From: a virus | Direction: 5' to 3' (one strand) | DNA: 24,893 nt | IMG/VR virus record: IMGVR_UViG_3300030333_004858 | Coordinates: 1 to 24,893 of that record | In this document: piece after piece, positions 14,848 to 20,348 of the stretch | Position numbering within the stretch: position 1 is the stretch's first letter | How the letters are laid out: every line of letters starts with the position of its first letter | Position numbers and translations under genes: made by a program | The notes under the pieces: model-generated | Databases searched by the model: none | Told to the model about the DNA's origin: nothing | Seen by the model: the letters and a program-made list of their open reading frames with translations, nothing else

Positions 14848-15095
14848 AAAGGTAATACTCCTTTAGTTGTTTGCTTCATATAATTAAGACGTTGAGCTTC
14901 ATGCTTCAATCTTTCTTTCAATGGTTTTGATAAAAGTTTTGGTACAGTTTCAACTTCAATCTCATTCTCTTGACAGTAAGTTACTACTGCTTCAATGTAT
15001 GTGATAAGACCGTTGCTTTTATGCACTAACCTCTCAATCTCTGCTGAGAATTTTGTAGGGGTTAAAAACTTATCATCCGCAGTTTCTTTAGGCAT
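14844..15095 (-). CDS. 33: Late transcription coactivator gp33
   Basis: An 83-residue protein. I chose ATG 15095 because AGGGGA lies upstream and the longer frame is inside the preceding gene. In T4, gp33 links the RNA polymerase flap to the sliding clamp and allows transcription from late promoters with gp55. The block IERLVHKSNGLITYIEAVVT followed by YCQENEIEVETVPKLLSKPL and KERLKHEAQRLNYM parallels the T4 pattern (helix, short turn with acidic residues, basic helix). The gene lies beside gp32 as in T4. It overlaps the nuclease gene by eight bases. The TATAAATA-type promoters elsewhere in the window are its expected targets. Confidence 0.75.
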   Translation of the reverse strand: MPKETADDKFLTPTKFSAEIERLVHKSNGLITYIEAVVTYCQENEIEVETVPKLLSKPLKERLKHEAQRLNYMKQTTKGVLPL

Positions 15096-15768
15096 TTTTT
15101 CCCCTAACAAATTCTTGGATATAGGATTTAAGTAGGTGTAGATAGTCATCAAGATTGTACTTCTGAAATACTTGTATAGACCCATCTTCAACCGCAATGA
15201 GTGTGACAATTTTCTTTACCTCAATACCTGTACGTTCGAGGAACATTGCTGCGTACGCAGTCTCTTGAACAAAGTAATGTTCAACCCAGTCCTCTTGTTT
15301 TTCTTTGGTGGAGGTTTTAAAATCAATTACTGCTAACTCACCATCAAACTCTGCGATACAGTCTACACGACCAGCAAGTCCAAGGTAATGTGAGTATAGG
15401 AAGGTCTCCAAGCAGTGAATGTTATCAATGCGATCAAGAGTAGTCTTGGCCGACTGAAACATTCTAACAGATAATGGATTATTTTCCAAGTATACTTCAA
15501 GATTTAATTTATCTTTAATATAATCCTCAGTGATACTATGAAAGGCAGTACCTCTTTGTGTTGCTCTAGCAGTAATTTGATTAGCCTCATGCTCACCTAC
15601 TTTCTTCCTCCAGTTTGCAAAGAAGGATGCGTTCTTGAACGATGTGATTGAGGTAACACTCGGATAATATTTATCAGCACCAGGAATAGGATAGAATCTA
15701 ACTCCATCCTCATTTATAGGTTCGACTTCAATCTCCTTAAGAGGAACATCAACAAAGGTAAAACTCAT
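15088..15768 (-). CDS. PD-(D/E)XK exonuclease, RecB/MGME1-like
   Basis: A 226-residue nuclease. The motifs are in the expected order: RATQRGTAFHSITEDYI (motif I, GT-x-x-H) near residue 70, LGLAGRVDCIAEF near 130 with the metal-binding Asp, AVIDFKTSTK near 147 (D-x-K), then VQETAYAAMF near 167 (the QxxAY motif of RecB-type nucleases). Such proteins degrade single-strand ends or help recombination; in cyanophages they are typically found near gp32/gp33 and phoH. The residues needed for catalysis all appear present. The start directly follows the phoH stop (TAAATG), so the two genes are co-transcribed. The exact substrate cannot be inferred. Confidence 0.85.
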   Translation of the reverse strand: MSFTFVDVPLKEIEVEPINEDGVRFYPIPGADKYYPSVTSITSFKNASFFANWRKKVGEHEANQITARATQRGTAFHSITEDYIKDKLNLEVYLENNPLSVRMFQSAKTTLDRIDNIHCLETFLYSHYLGLAGRVDCIAEFDGELAVIDFKTSTKEKQEDWVEHYFVQETAYAAMFLERTGIEVKKIVTLIAVEDGSIQVFQKYNLDDYLHLLKSYIQEFVRGKNA

Positions 15769-16536
15769 TTAGAAACCAAGATTGTATTTTGTAATTAAGT
15801 ATTGTTTGACTAGACCAGATCTTACGATGTCATCTATACCAAACTCAATGCAAGCAAAGTCCTTCATCTCCTGAAGGATCTGTATGAAGTCTGATATCTT
15901 AGACTTCTCTGCTTCTCTTGTTAGATCTGTCTGAGTGATGTCACCACAGAACATAATCTTAGAGTCTTCACCTACTCTTGTTATTATACTATCTAATTCA
16001 TGAAAATTCAAGTTACTAAACTCATCAACTATTACGATAGCATTATCTAATGTAGTACCTCTAATGAATGAAGTACTCCAGAAATCTATTGTCTCTTGTG
16101 TTCTGAGATTATCATACAACATTTCAAATGAATTGTCGTCAGGCATACCAAACATATACCTCACCATATTCTTGTAAGGTATTTGATATAGGTATGACTT
16201 ATCTTCATGGTCGCCAGGAAGAAAACCAATCTCTCTAGTAGGTACTAGTGACCTTACAATGTATATCTTTTCGTAAGGTGAAGTGTCATCTAGTACCTCT
16301 TGGAGTGCTAGGTAAAGCATGATAAATGTCTTACCTGTACCAGCAGCACCATGCAACAGAAGATTCTTCCCCTTCTTATACTCCTCAAACGCAAGTGTTT
16401 GATTGTTAGTAAGAGGTTTGATATCAGTCATGTATGACTTATCAATTGGTTTCTTCCTCTTCATCATCTTCTTAGACATTGGCTGGATAGGATTTCCGTT
16501 ACCATTACCGTTGGTTTTCTTTCTTGCTCTTGGCAT
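15769..16536 (-). CDS. phoH: PhoH-like ATPase
   Basis: A 255-residue P-loop protein. After a basic, Asn/Lys-rich N-terminus come LLLHGAAGTGKTFIMLYLAL (Walker A, GxxGxGKT), IYIVRSLVPTREIGFLPGD (typical of PhoH), AIVIVDEFSNLNFHELDSII (Walker B with DE) and KIMFCGDITQTDL (sensor-like). These are hallmarks of the PhoH family, common in marine phages. Its role is not settled; PhoH proteins are linked to RNA handling and, in some bacteria, to phosphate starvation. The ATG overlaps the upstream stop as TAATG. The surrounding genes (thyX, nuclease, gp32/33) suggest nucleic-acid metabolism. No pho box is evident upstream, although I could only look by eye. Confidence 0.93.
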   Translation of the reverse strand: MPRARKKTNGNGNGNPIQPMSKKMMKRKKPIDKSYMTDIKPLTNNQTLAFEEYKKGKNLLLHGAAGTGKTFIMLYLALQEVLDDTSPYEKIYIVRSLVPTREIGFLPGDHEDKSYLYQIPYKNMVRYMFGMPDDNSFEMLYDNLRTQETIDFWSTSFIRGTTLDNAIVIVDEFSNLNFHELDSIITRVGEDSKIMFCGDITQTDLTREAEKSKISDFIQILQEMKDFACIEFGIDDIVRSGLVKQYLITKYNLGF

Positions 16537-16766
16537 TATGTAAAGCGACTCAGGTTTGCAAGTGGATGTGCCTCTTGTACTTTAGACATGACTTCCTTAA
16601 ATCCATCAGAAGATTTAGGTTTACCATAGGTAGCAGAGGTAGCTTGGTTTCCAAAGTATCTTTCTAACTTTGGATTATCTTCTTTAAACTGATCAAGTTC
16701 AGTCATCGACATACGGTGTTCAGTAACCTCACCTGTTTCCGTATTAATAAAATCGTAAGTAGGCAT
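16536..16766 (-). CDS. FmdB-like small protein lacking its zinc-ribbon cysteines
   Basis: A 76-residue protein beginning MPTYDFINTETGEVTEHRMS, the N-terminal signature of FmdB-type proteins (usually MPTY-x-Y-x-C-x-x-C), but without any Cys. The zinc ribbon must therefore be absent or rebuilt. The rest is polar: KLERYFGNQATSATYGKPKS and a C-terminal amphipathic helix ending with HPLANLSRFT. Cyanophages commonly carry such a protein between thyX and phoH. The start has only a weak CAGAG upstream. Function unknown; the name FmdB comes from a proposed regulatory role in bacteria that has not been shown for phages. Confidence 0.65.
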   Translation of the reverse strand: MPTYDFINTETGEVTEHRMSMTELDQFKEDNPKLERYFGNQATSATYGKPKSSDGFKEVMSKVQEAHPLANLSRFT

Positions 16767-16778
16767 CTCTGGTATGTG

Positions 16779-17426
16779 TTATTCGGGGTGTACATATTCT
16801 AATGCTTCAGCAATGATAGGAAATTGTTCTATGAATATTCCTCTTACTGCTTCTGCAATATCCATGTGTTCCTTTTGGGTTCCATGTGCAGAACGTAAAT
16901 CTATGTAGTGAATCCACGAACGTATACTTCCAGTCATATACAATTTAGTTGGTGTAGCAAGAGGTAGTACAAATCTTGCACACTCCTTAGCAATACCAGC
17001 ATCAAGCATCTCTTTATATAATTTCATTCCATCAATGAAATGTCTTTGCATTTTAATTTCAAAGTCTTGTTGCATCAATGGATCTACATCATCAATACTA
17101 TTCTGTCTATTCTTATCATCCTGTCTGCGTAATGCTGGTAGTGGAATCTCTTTAGCAAGCATACTACTATCAGCATACCTTTGAGAGAACTCTTGGTATG
17201 TAAATGATCTATGTCTTAGTATCTGTGCAGCAAGACCACGTGTAGTTTCAATCTCTACAGTCATGTGTGCTTGCTCAAAGACACTCCAGTGTCCATGTTT
17301 AATACAATACTTTAATAGTCCAGCAACCTTTGGGTTGTCCTGATTCTTAGGGTTAGATACCCTAGCAACATAACCAATAGTTTTCTCTGCGTCAGGAGTC
17401 ACAGAGATCAATGATACTTTACTCAT
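16779..17426 (-). CDS. thyX: Flavin-dependent thymidylate synthase ThyX
   Basis: A 215-residue enzyme that methylates dUMP to dTMP using methylene-tetrahydrofolate, FAD and NADPH. The ThyX signature is clear: [17 protein letters not shown], near residue 75 (the RHRxxSxxExSxRY motif), preceded by a [17 protein letters not shown] block and followed by [20 protein letters not shown], with [20 protein letters not shown] near 175. The length is usual for phage ThyX. It supplies thymidine for the AT-rich phage genome. The ATG overlaps the upstream stop by eight bases, so it is part of a tightly packed run of genes with phoH downstream. Confidence 0.95.
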   Translation of the reverse strand: MSKVSLISVTPDAEKTIGYVARVSNPKNQDNPKVAGLLKYCIKHGHWSVFEQAHMTVEIETTRGLAAQILRHRSFTYQEFSQRYADSSMLAKEIPLPALRRQDDKNRQNSIDDVDPLMQQDFEIKMQRHFIDGMKLYKEMLDAGIAKECARFVLPLATPTKLYMTGSIRSWIHYIDLRSAHGTQKEHMDIAEAVRGIFIEQFPIIAEALEYVHPE

Positions 17427-17661
17427 CGTAATTTACATCCTCATGATTAAATAAAATGCGAGACATTATATAAAGACCAAATGCCTTTAGATAACCTATG
17501 GTAGGAAGACCAAATAGACCTGGCATTATCCAGTTCCATACTAGCATAAGAACTAATGGTCTAACTAAATTTGCTACTGCTTCAGCACCTCTTTTGATAT
17601 CTTGTACCTTTTTCTTCTCCTCAGCACTTACTTTAACTTTATCATCAAAGTATACACTCAT
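17419..17661 (-). CDS. Small membrane protein before thyX
   Basis: An 80-residue protein. Start ATG 17661 was chosen because it forms an ATGA overlap with the upstream stop; the longer frame from 17709 lies inside the preceding gene with no ribosome binding site. A charged N-terminal helix ([20 protein letters not shown]) is followed by two hydrophobic stretches around residues 30-47 ([18 protein letters not shown]) and 52-68 ([17 protein letters not shown]), with an acidic end. The topology suggests a two-span inner membrane protein. Function unknown; a holin-like role is possible but not supported by motif. Confidence 0.65.
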   Translation of the reverse strand: MSVYFDDKVKVSAEEKKKVQDIKRGAEAVANLVRPLVLMLVWNWIMPGLFGLPTIGYLKAFGLYIMSRILFNHEDVNYDE

Positions 17662-17933
17662 CCTTTCTTTGATTTTTTGGGTGGTTTTGCTTTCTGGGGT
17701 GGATTCCATAATGTTGGATTGATAGTACCTGCAGTCTGTTTAAAAGTTTGGAAGTCTTTTTTATACTTATCATAGTAATGATCGAACAGTAGTACTTGAC
17801 TACTTGCCATAGAAATATCGTAAGCAATACGATCTTCTTTTTTATACTCTACTATGTAAGCACTATAAGGTAATTTTTTATCATTTGCAAGTGTTGGATC
17901 ACAATCTTCATGTAAGACTTGAACATCACTCAC
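17658..17933 (-). CDS. Hypothetical protein
   Basis: A 91-residue soluble protein of unknown function. It has mixed charge with several aromatics (LPYSAYIVEYKKEDRIAYDI, LLFDHYYDKYKKDFQTF) and a basic, Pro/Lys-rich C-terminus ([14 protein letters not shown]) that may bind nucleic acid or be disordered. The ATG overlaps the upstream stop by four bases (ATGA), and the gene ends in an ATGA overlap with the next small gene, so translation is likely coupled along the whole run. No recognised domain. Confidence 0.7.
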   Translation of the reverse strand: MSDVQVLHEDCDPTLANDKKLPYSAYIVEYKKEDRIAYDISMASSQVLLFDHYYDKYKKDFQTFKQTAGTINPTLWNPPQKAKPPKKSKKG

Positions 17934-18397
17934 GATCTATTACCCCATTCTATTTGTGGGAATGCTTCTGTCACTACTGCTTTAGTAATACGTTTATACT
18001 TTGAGTTTAAGTTACCATCTTTAATAAGACATAACAACTCTGCTTCTTCTTCTGCTAAACCTTCTAGCAACTGAACAAACATTGACTCACGCTTAAGTGA
18101 CTTCAAACTATCTTGACCACCTTTTACAAAGCGATAGAACCCTTTGTATTCCTGTTCCAAACGAGTGTGATCAGTCCCTACTGGTGCATCATTAGGTGTG
18201 TAAGGTACATCACCTTCAGGGAGCATAGAGATAACACTCTCATCAAAGTTCCAAATCAATAAAGATCTTAGAGCTTGTGAGTTATGCTTCTGTAGTAGAG
18301 CAATCTTCTCTGCTTTAGTTTTTGCATTAGAGACCTTTCTCAAGACCTCACTAATAAGTAATCTAGGATTACTATTTTCAATTGATTTTGCTGGCAT
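17930..18397 (-). CDS. Conserved cyanophage protein, unknown function
   Basis: A 155-residue, largely helical protein: SNAKTKAEKIALLQKHNSQA, then LRSLLIWNFDESVISMLPEG, then DVPYTPNDAPVGTDHTRLEQ, then FVQLLEGLAEEEAELLCLIK and KYKRITKAVVTEAFPQIEW. I recall this pattern from T4-like cyanophages as a family of unknown function (possibly DUF6433), but I cannot confirm that from sequence alone. No catalytic motif is visible. It starts two bases after the stop of the upstream membrane protein and overlaps the following gene by four bases, so it belongs to the co-expressed early block. Confidence 0.7.
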   Translation of the reverse strand: MPAKSIENSNPRLLISEVLRKVSNAKTKAEKIALLQKHNSQALRSLLIWNFDESVISMLPEGDVPYTPNDAPVGTDHTRLEQEYKGFYRFVKGGQDSLKSLKRESMFVQLLEGLAEEEAELLCLIKDGNLNSKYKRITKAVVTEAFPQIEWGNRS

Positions 18398-18399
18398 AA

Positions 18400-18630
18400 T
18401 TAATCCTCAGTGTCATCATCTAATTCAGTTTCTTTACGTAGGTAAATTAATTCGTCATGAATTATATTACCATTAGCATCCATCATTTCAGGATGTATAA
18501 CTGCTCTAGCATAGGCAGCGTTTTCAACGTAGTCTTCTACGTACCCCTTTGCTAACCAAGAAACAGTTACCCCAAGGATAAATGCTCCTATAACAACTAA
18601 AACAACCAGTGCAATAATGATTGGTTCCAT
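18400..18630 (-). CDS. Single-span membrane protein
   Basis: A 76-residue protein with one N-terminal membrane segment (IIIALVVLVVIGAFILGVTV, residues about 4-23) followed by a polar, acidic tail that ends ETELDDDTED. This topology, with N-out and a cytoplasmic acidic tail, would suit a small regulator or anchor. A GGAGAG ribosome binding site lies close to the ATG. Function unknown. It follows the 115-residue gene after 21 bases and precedes the 155-residue gene by two, so it is part of the same operon. Confidence 0.7.
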   Translation of the reverse strand: MEPIIIALVVLVVIGAFILGVTVSWLAKGYVEDYVENAAYARAVIHPEMMDANGNIIHDELIYLRKETELDDDTED

Positions 18631-18651
18631 AGTTTCTCTCCGCAGCTATTT

Positions 18652-18999
18652 TTATTTAGAGAGTTTCTTACGACCTGGTTTTCGATCCAGTTCATATTGC
18701 CATGCATCACTCAGTATACCATGAAGATACTTTCGTAACTTTCTTGCTCTTGGTTTTCCTAAATGACCATATGCTTCTCTAAGTTGGCAGTGTTCATTGT
18801 CTGAACCACCTTTAATATATTGTTCTAGATCATACACTAAGAGAGCTAACTCTTTTGCTGTACTAGAATCAATAAACTCTCTAACTTGTCTACGAGTTGC
18901 TTTGATATGCTTAAGATAAGTGTAACATTTGAATAGGTACATCTCCTTTTCAAAAGCACAATCAATAGCATGTTCAACAAGATCGTAGAATTCTTCCAT
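18652..18999 (-). CDS. Hypothetical helical protein next to glutaredoxin
   Basis: A 115-residue basic, helical protein (EEFYDLVEHAIDCAFEKEM, KHIKATRRQVREFIDSSTAK, LGKPRARKLRKYLHGILSDA, ending in ELDRKPGRKKLSK). The basic C-terminus might contact nucleic acids. No family is recognised. It overlaps the glutaredoxin stop (TGATG), so it is probably translated together with it. The three Cys are not arranged as a metal or redox motif. Function unknown. Confidence 0.7.
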   Translation of the reverse strand: MEEFYDLVEHAIDCAFEKEMYLFKCYTYLKHIKATRRQVREFIDSSTAKELALLVYDLEQYIKGGSDNEHCQLREAYGHLGKPRARKLRKYLHGILSDAWQYELDRKPGRKKLSK

Positions 19000-19235
19000 C
19001 AGATAAGATTTTTTTCTCGAAGGTATTTAACAGCATCATTACATCCACCAAGATTTTCATTATTTAAAACTACTTGAGGGAATGTTGAGCCTTCACCGAA
19101 CTGATCATAGAATGCTTTCTTTTCAAAGTCAACCCCTAATTTATAATCAACGTAACTTAAACCTTTAGCAGATAACACATGCTTTATCTTTGAACAGTAA
19201 GGACAACCATCCTTTGAATAGACTGTAAAATTCAT
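18999..19235 (-). CDS. grx: Glutaredoxin
   Basis: A 78-residue glutaredoxin. The active site CPYC is at residues 11-14 within VYSKDGCPYCSKIKHVL. The TFPQV stretch near 51 carries the cis-Pro that follows the thioredoxin-fold beta turn, and NLGGCNDAVKYL gives the glutathione-binding GG pair. Both redox cysteines are present. In T4-like phages such proteins are often electron donors to ribonucleotide reductase (T4 NrdC), though no nrdA/B is in this window. The ATG lies only 14 bases after the terminator of the porin-like unit and has no clear ribosome binding site. Its promoter was not identified. The TGATG overlap links it to the next gene. Confidence 0.92.
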   Translation of the reverse strand: MNFTVYSKDGCPYCSKIKHVLSAKGLSYVDYKLGVDFEKKAFYDQFGEGSTFPQVVLNNENLGGCNDAVKYLREKNLI

Positions 19236-19248
19236 ATTTAATTAGAGA

Positions 19249-19277
19249 ATAAAAAAGGGTATCCGAAGATACCCTTT
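19249..19277 (-). terminator. Rho-independent terminator after the porin-like gene
   Basis: On the minus strand a ten-base-pair perfect stem, AAAGGGTATC with GATACCCTTT (19254-19277), closes a stable TTCG loop and is followed by six or more T residues. It lies about 20 bases after the stop codon at 19298 and so ends the porin-like transcript. Glutaredoxin begins directly after it. Confidence 0.9.
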
Positions 19278-19297
19278 ATTTAGATATTCAGTTCAAC

Positions 19298-19690
19298 TTA
19301 GAATGTGAACTTAAGACCAAGCTTAGCACCCCAATCTACAACGGTGTCGCCAGAAGCGTCTTCGCCATTAGTAGCACCAGAGATCTCTCCGTATACATCA
19401 GTAGCTTCAGCAAGAGCATAAGAAGCACCAATCTTACCAGAAAGTTCTGTTTCTGTATCGTCAGTAGATTCAGTATGTGCTAGTGAAGGACCACCTTGTA
19501 CATAGTAAGCAACCTTACCTTCAGAAGCAACTCCCTCATATCCAATATGGATATCGGTAGATGCAGATGAATAATCTCCATCAGGATAAGAAAGATTTGA
19601 TTCTACATTCACGTATGGACCAGCAAAAGCTGCACCAGCGAGAAGGAATGGAGATGCTGCAACAGCAGCGATTGTTGATTTAATAGTCAT
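19298..19690 (-). CDS. Exported outer-membrane beta-barrel-like (porin-like) protein
   Basis: A 130-residue protein from ATG 19690; an upstream TTG in the same frame is less likely. It has a clear signal peptide (MTIKSTIAAVAASPFLLAGA, then AFA cut site). The mature part alternates strands typical of small beta-barrels (DIHIGYEGVASEGKVAYYVQ, ELSGKIGASYALAEATDVYG, VVDWGAKLGLKFTF) and ends with Phe, the usual signature of outer-membrane barrels recognised by BAM. At about 110 mature residues it could form at most an eight-strand barrel. It is an isolated unit with its own early and late promoters, structured leader and terminator. The localisation is inferred from sequence, and the role (envelope change, superinfection exclusion, virion part) is unknown. 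Confidence 0.75.
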   Translation of the reverse strand: MTIKSTIAAVAASPFLLAGAAFAGPYVNVESNLSYPDGDYSSASTDIHIGYEGVASEGKVAYYVQGGPSLAHTESTDDTETELSGKIGASYALAEATDVYGEISGATNGEDASGDTVVDWGAKLGLKFTF

Positions 19691-19799
19691 GATTGTTTTT
19701 AAAGTATCTCGCAAGGGAAAACCCTGCGGATGGTAGCACCCCCGACATGGGGTACTTTTGACATCTACACAGGGTTACGATAGTTTCGAGTCCTTTGTA
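19691..19799 (-). promoter_or_regulatory. Structured 5' leader of the porin-like gene
   Basis: About 110 bases separate the promoters from the ATG at 19690. On the minus strand two GC-rich hairpins form: ACCCC with GGGGT (19738-19753) and GCAGGG with CCCTTGC around TTTT (19711-19727). Alternatively AACCCTG (19770-19776) can pair over seven bases with CAGGGTT (19720-19726), excluding the second hairpin. No ribosome binding site is obvious before the ATG. GC-rich structure in otherwise AT-rich DNA suggests regulation or RNA stabilisation. Confidence 0.5.
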
Positions 19800-19805
19800 T
19801 GATGG

Positions 19806-19813
19806 TATTTATA
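19806..19813 (-). promoter_or_regulatory. T4-like late promoter (TATAAATA) of the porin-like gene
   Basis: The minus strand reads TATAAATA, an exact T4 late consensus. It overlaps the -10 of a sigma70-type promoter, listed separately, so the gene could be transcribed both early and late in infection. Confidence 0.75.
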
Positions 19814-19839
19814 ATAACATATCTTTACATATCTGTCAA
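19811..19839 (-). promoter_or_regulatory. Sigma70-type early promoter of the porin-like gene
   Basis: On the minus strand TTGACA (19834-19839) is spaced by 17 bases from TATTAT (19811-19816), which is preceded by a TGT extended -10. The -35 is perfect and lies inside the end of the preceding gene. The -10 shares three bases with the late TATAAATA, giving two promoters at one start site. Confidence 0.75.
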
Positions 19840-20061
19840 GGTTTCCGAACGTGATTTAGTACGGTATTCCTCCAACTTCATTCTTGCTTCAACTAACATC
19901 CTTGCTGTATCTAATTTACCATCCAAATATTCACGAGTGTTATCAGGTAACAGCATCACATCCTCTGGTTCTAACAATGAATCGAACTCAAGATCAGTGT
20001 CACCAACAACCTCTCTCAACTCATCAGTTAAATTTTCTTTTCTTATTTTAGGTAGTTCCAT
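19825..20061 (-). CDS. Hypothetical protein after the NifU-like gene
   Basis: A 78-residue acidic, helical protein (LPKIRKENLTDELREVVGDT, FDSLLEPEDVMLLPDNTREY, LDTARMLVEARMKLEEYRTK). No motif is recognised. It is translationally coupled to the NifU-like gene by a TAATG overlap, and its 3' end contains the -35 element of the porin-like promoter. Its association with the NifU-like gene suggests a possible shared role, but nothing in the sequence defines it. Confidence 0.65.
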   Translation of the reverse strand: MELPKIRKENLTDELREVVGDTDLEFDSLLEPEDVMLLPDNTREYLDGKLDTARMLVEARMKLEEYRTKSRSETLTDM

Positions 20062-20348
20062 TATAGTACCTGAACAACACCAACAACATCAGGAATCTCT
20101 TCCTGTAATTTACGTTCTATACCTTGCTTCAAAGTCATTGTACTCATGGCACATGTCTCACACGCACCACCCAATTTTACCTTAACATATCCTGTTTCAT
20201 ATTCTATCTCTACTAACTGAAGGAATCCACCATCAGCTTCAATATAAGGTACGAGTTCTTCTAGAACCCTTACTACATTCTCTTCTGTTAGTTCCATATG
20301 TGTTGCCAAATAGTGTTGCCTCTTAAGGTATTCATTATAATGATCCAT
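20061..20348 (-). CDS. NifU-like C-terminal domain (Nfu-type) iron-sulfur protein
   Basis: A 95-residue protein from ATG 20348, chosen for its TAATG overlap with the upstream stop; an ATG three codons earlier and a Met further in are alternatives. The sequence EENVVRVLEELVPYIEADGG followed by FLQLVEIEYETGYVKVKLGG and ACETCAMSTMTLKQGIERKL is the standard NifU C-terminal domain, with the CxxC pair (C-E-T-C) that in dimers holds a 4Fe-4S cluster for transfer to target proteins. The domain is complete. It could support host or phage Fe-S proteins, such as those of photosynthesis, during infection. It is curious that it is coupled to a large structural gene. Confidence 0.88.
   Translation of the reverse strand: MDHYNEYLKRQHYLATHMELTEENVVRVLEELVPYIEADGGFLQLVEIEYETGYVKVKLGGACETCAMSTMTLKQGIERKLQEEIPDVVGVVQVL

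Noticed and set aside
17662-17709. Longer start for the small membrane protein before thyX
   Set aside because: It lies within the preceding gene without a ribosome binding site, whereas ATG 17661 forms an ATGA overlap as elsewhere in this operon.
19691-19714. Upstream TTG start for the porin-like protein
   Set aside because: It adds eight residues before a complete signal peptide, lies in a hairpin and has no ribosome binding site; ATG 19690 is preferred.
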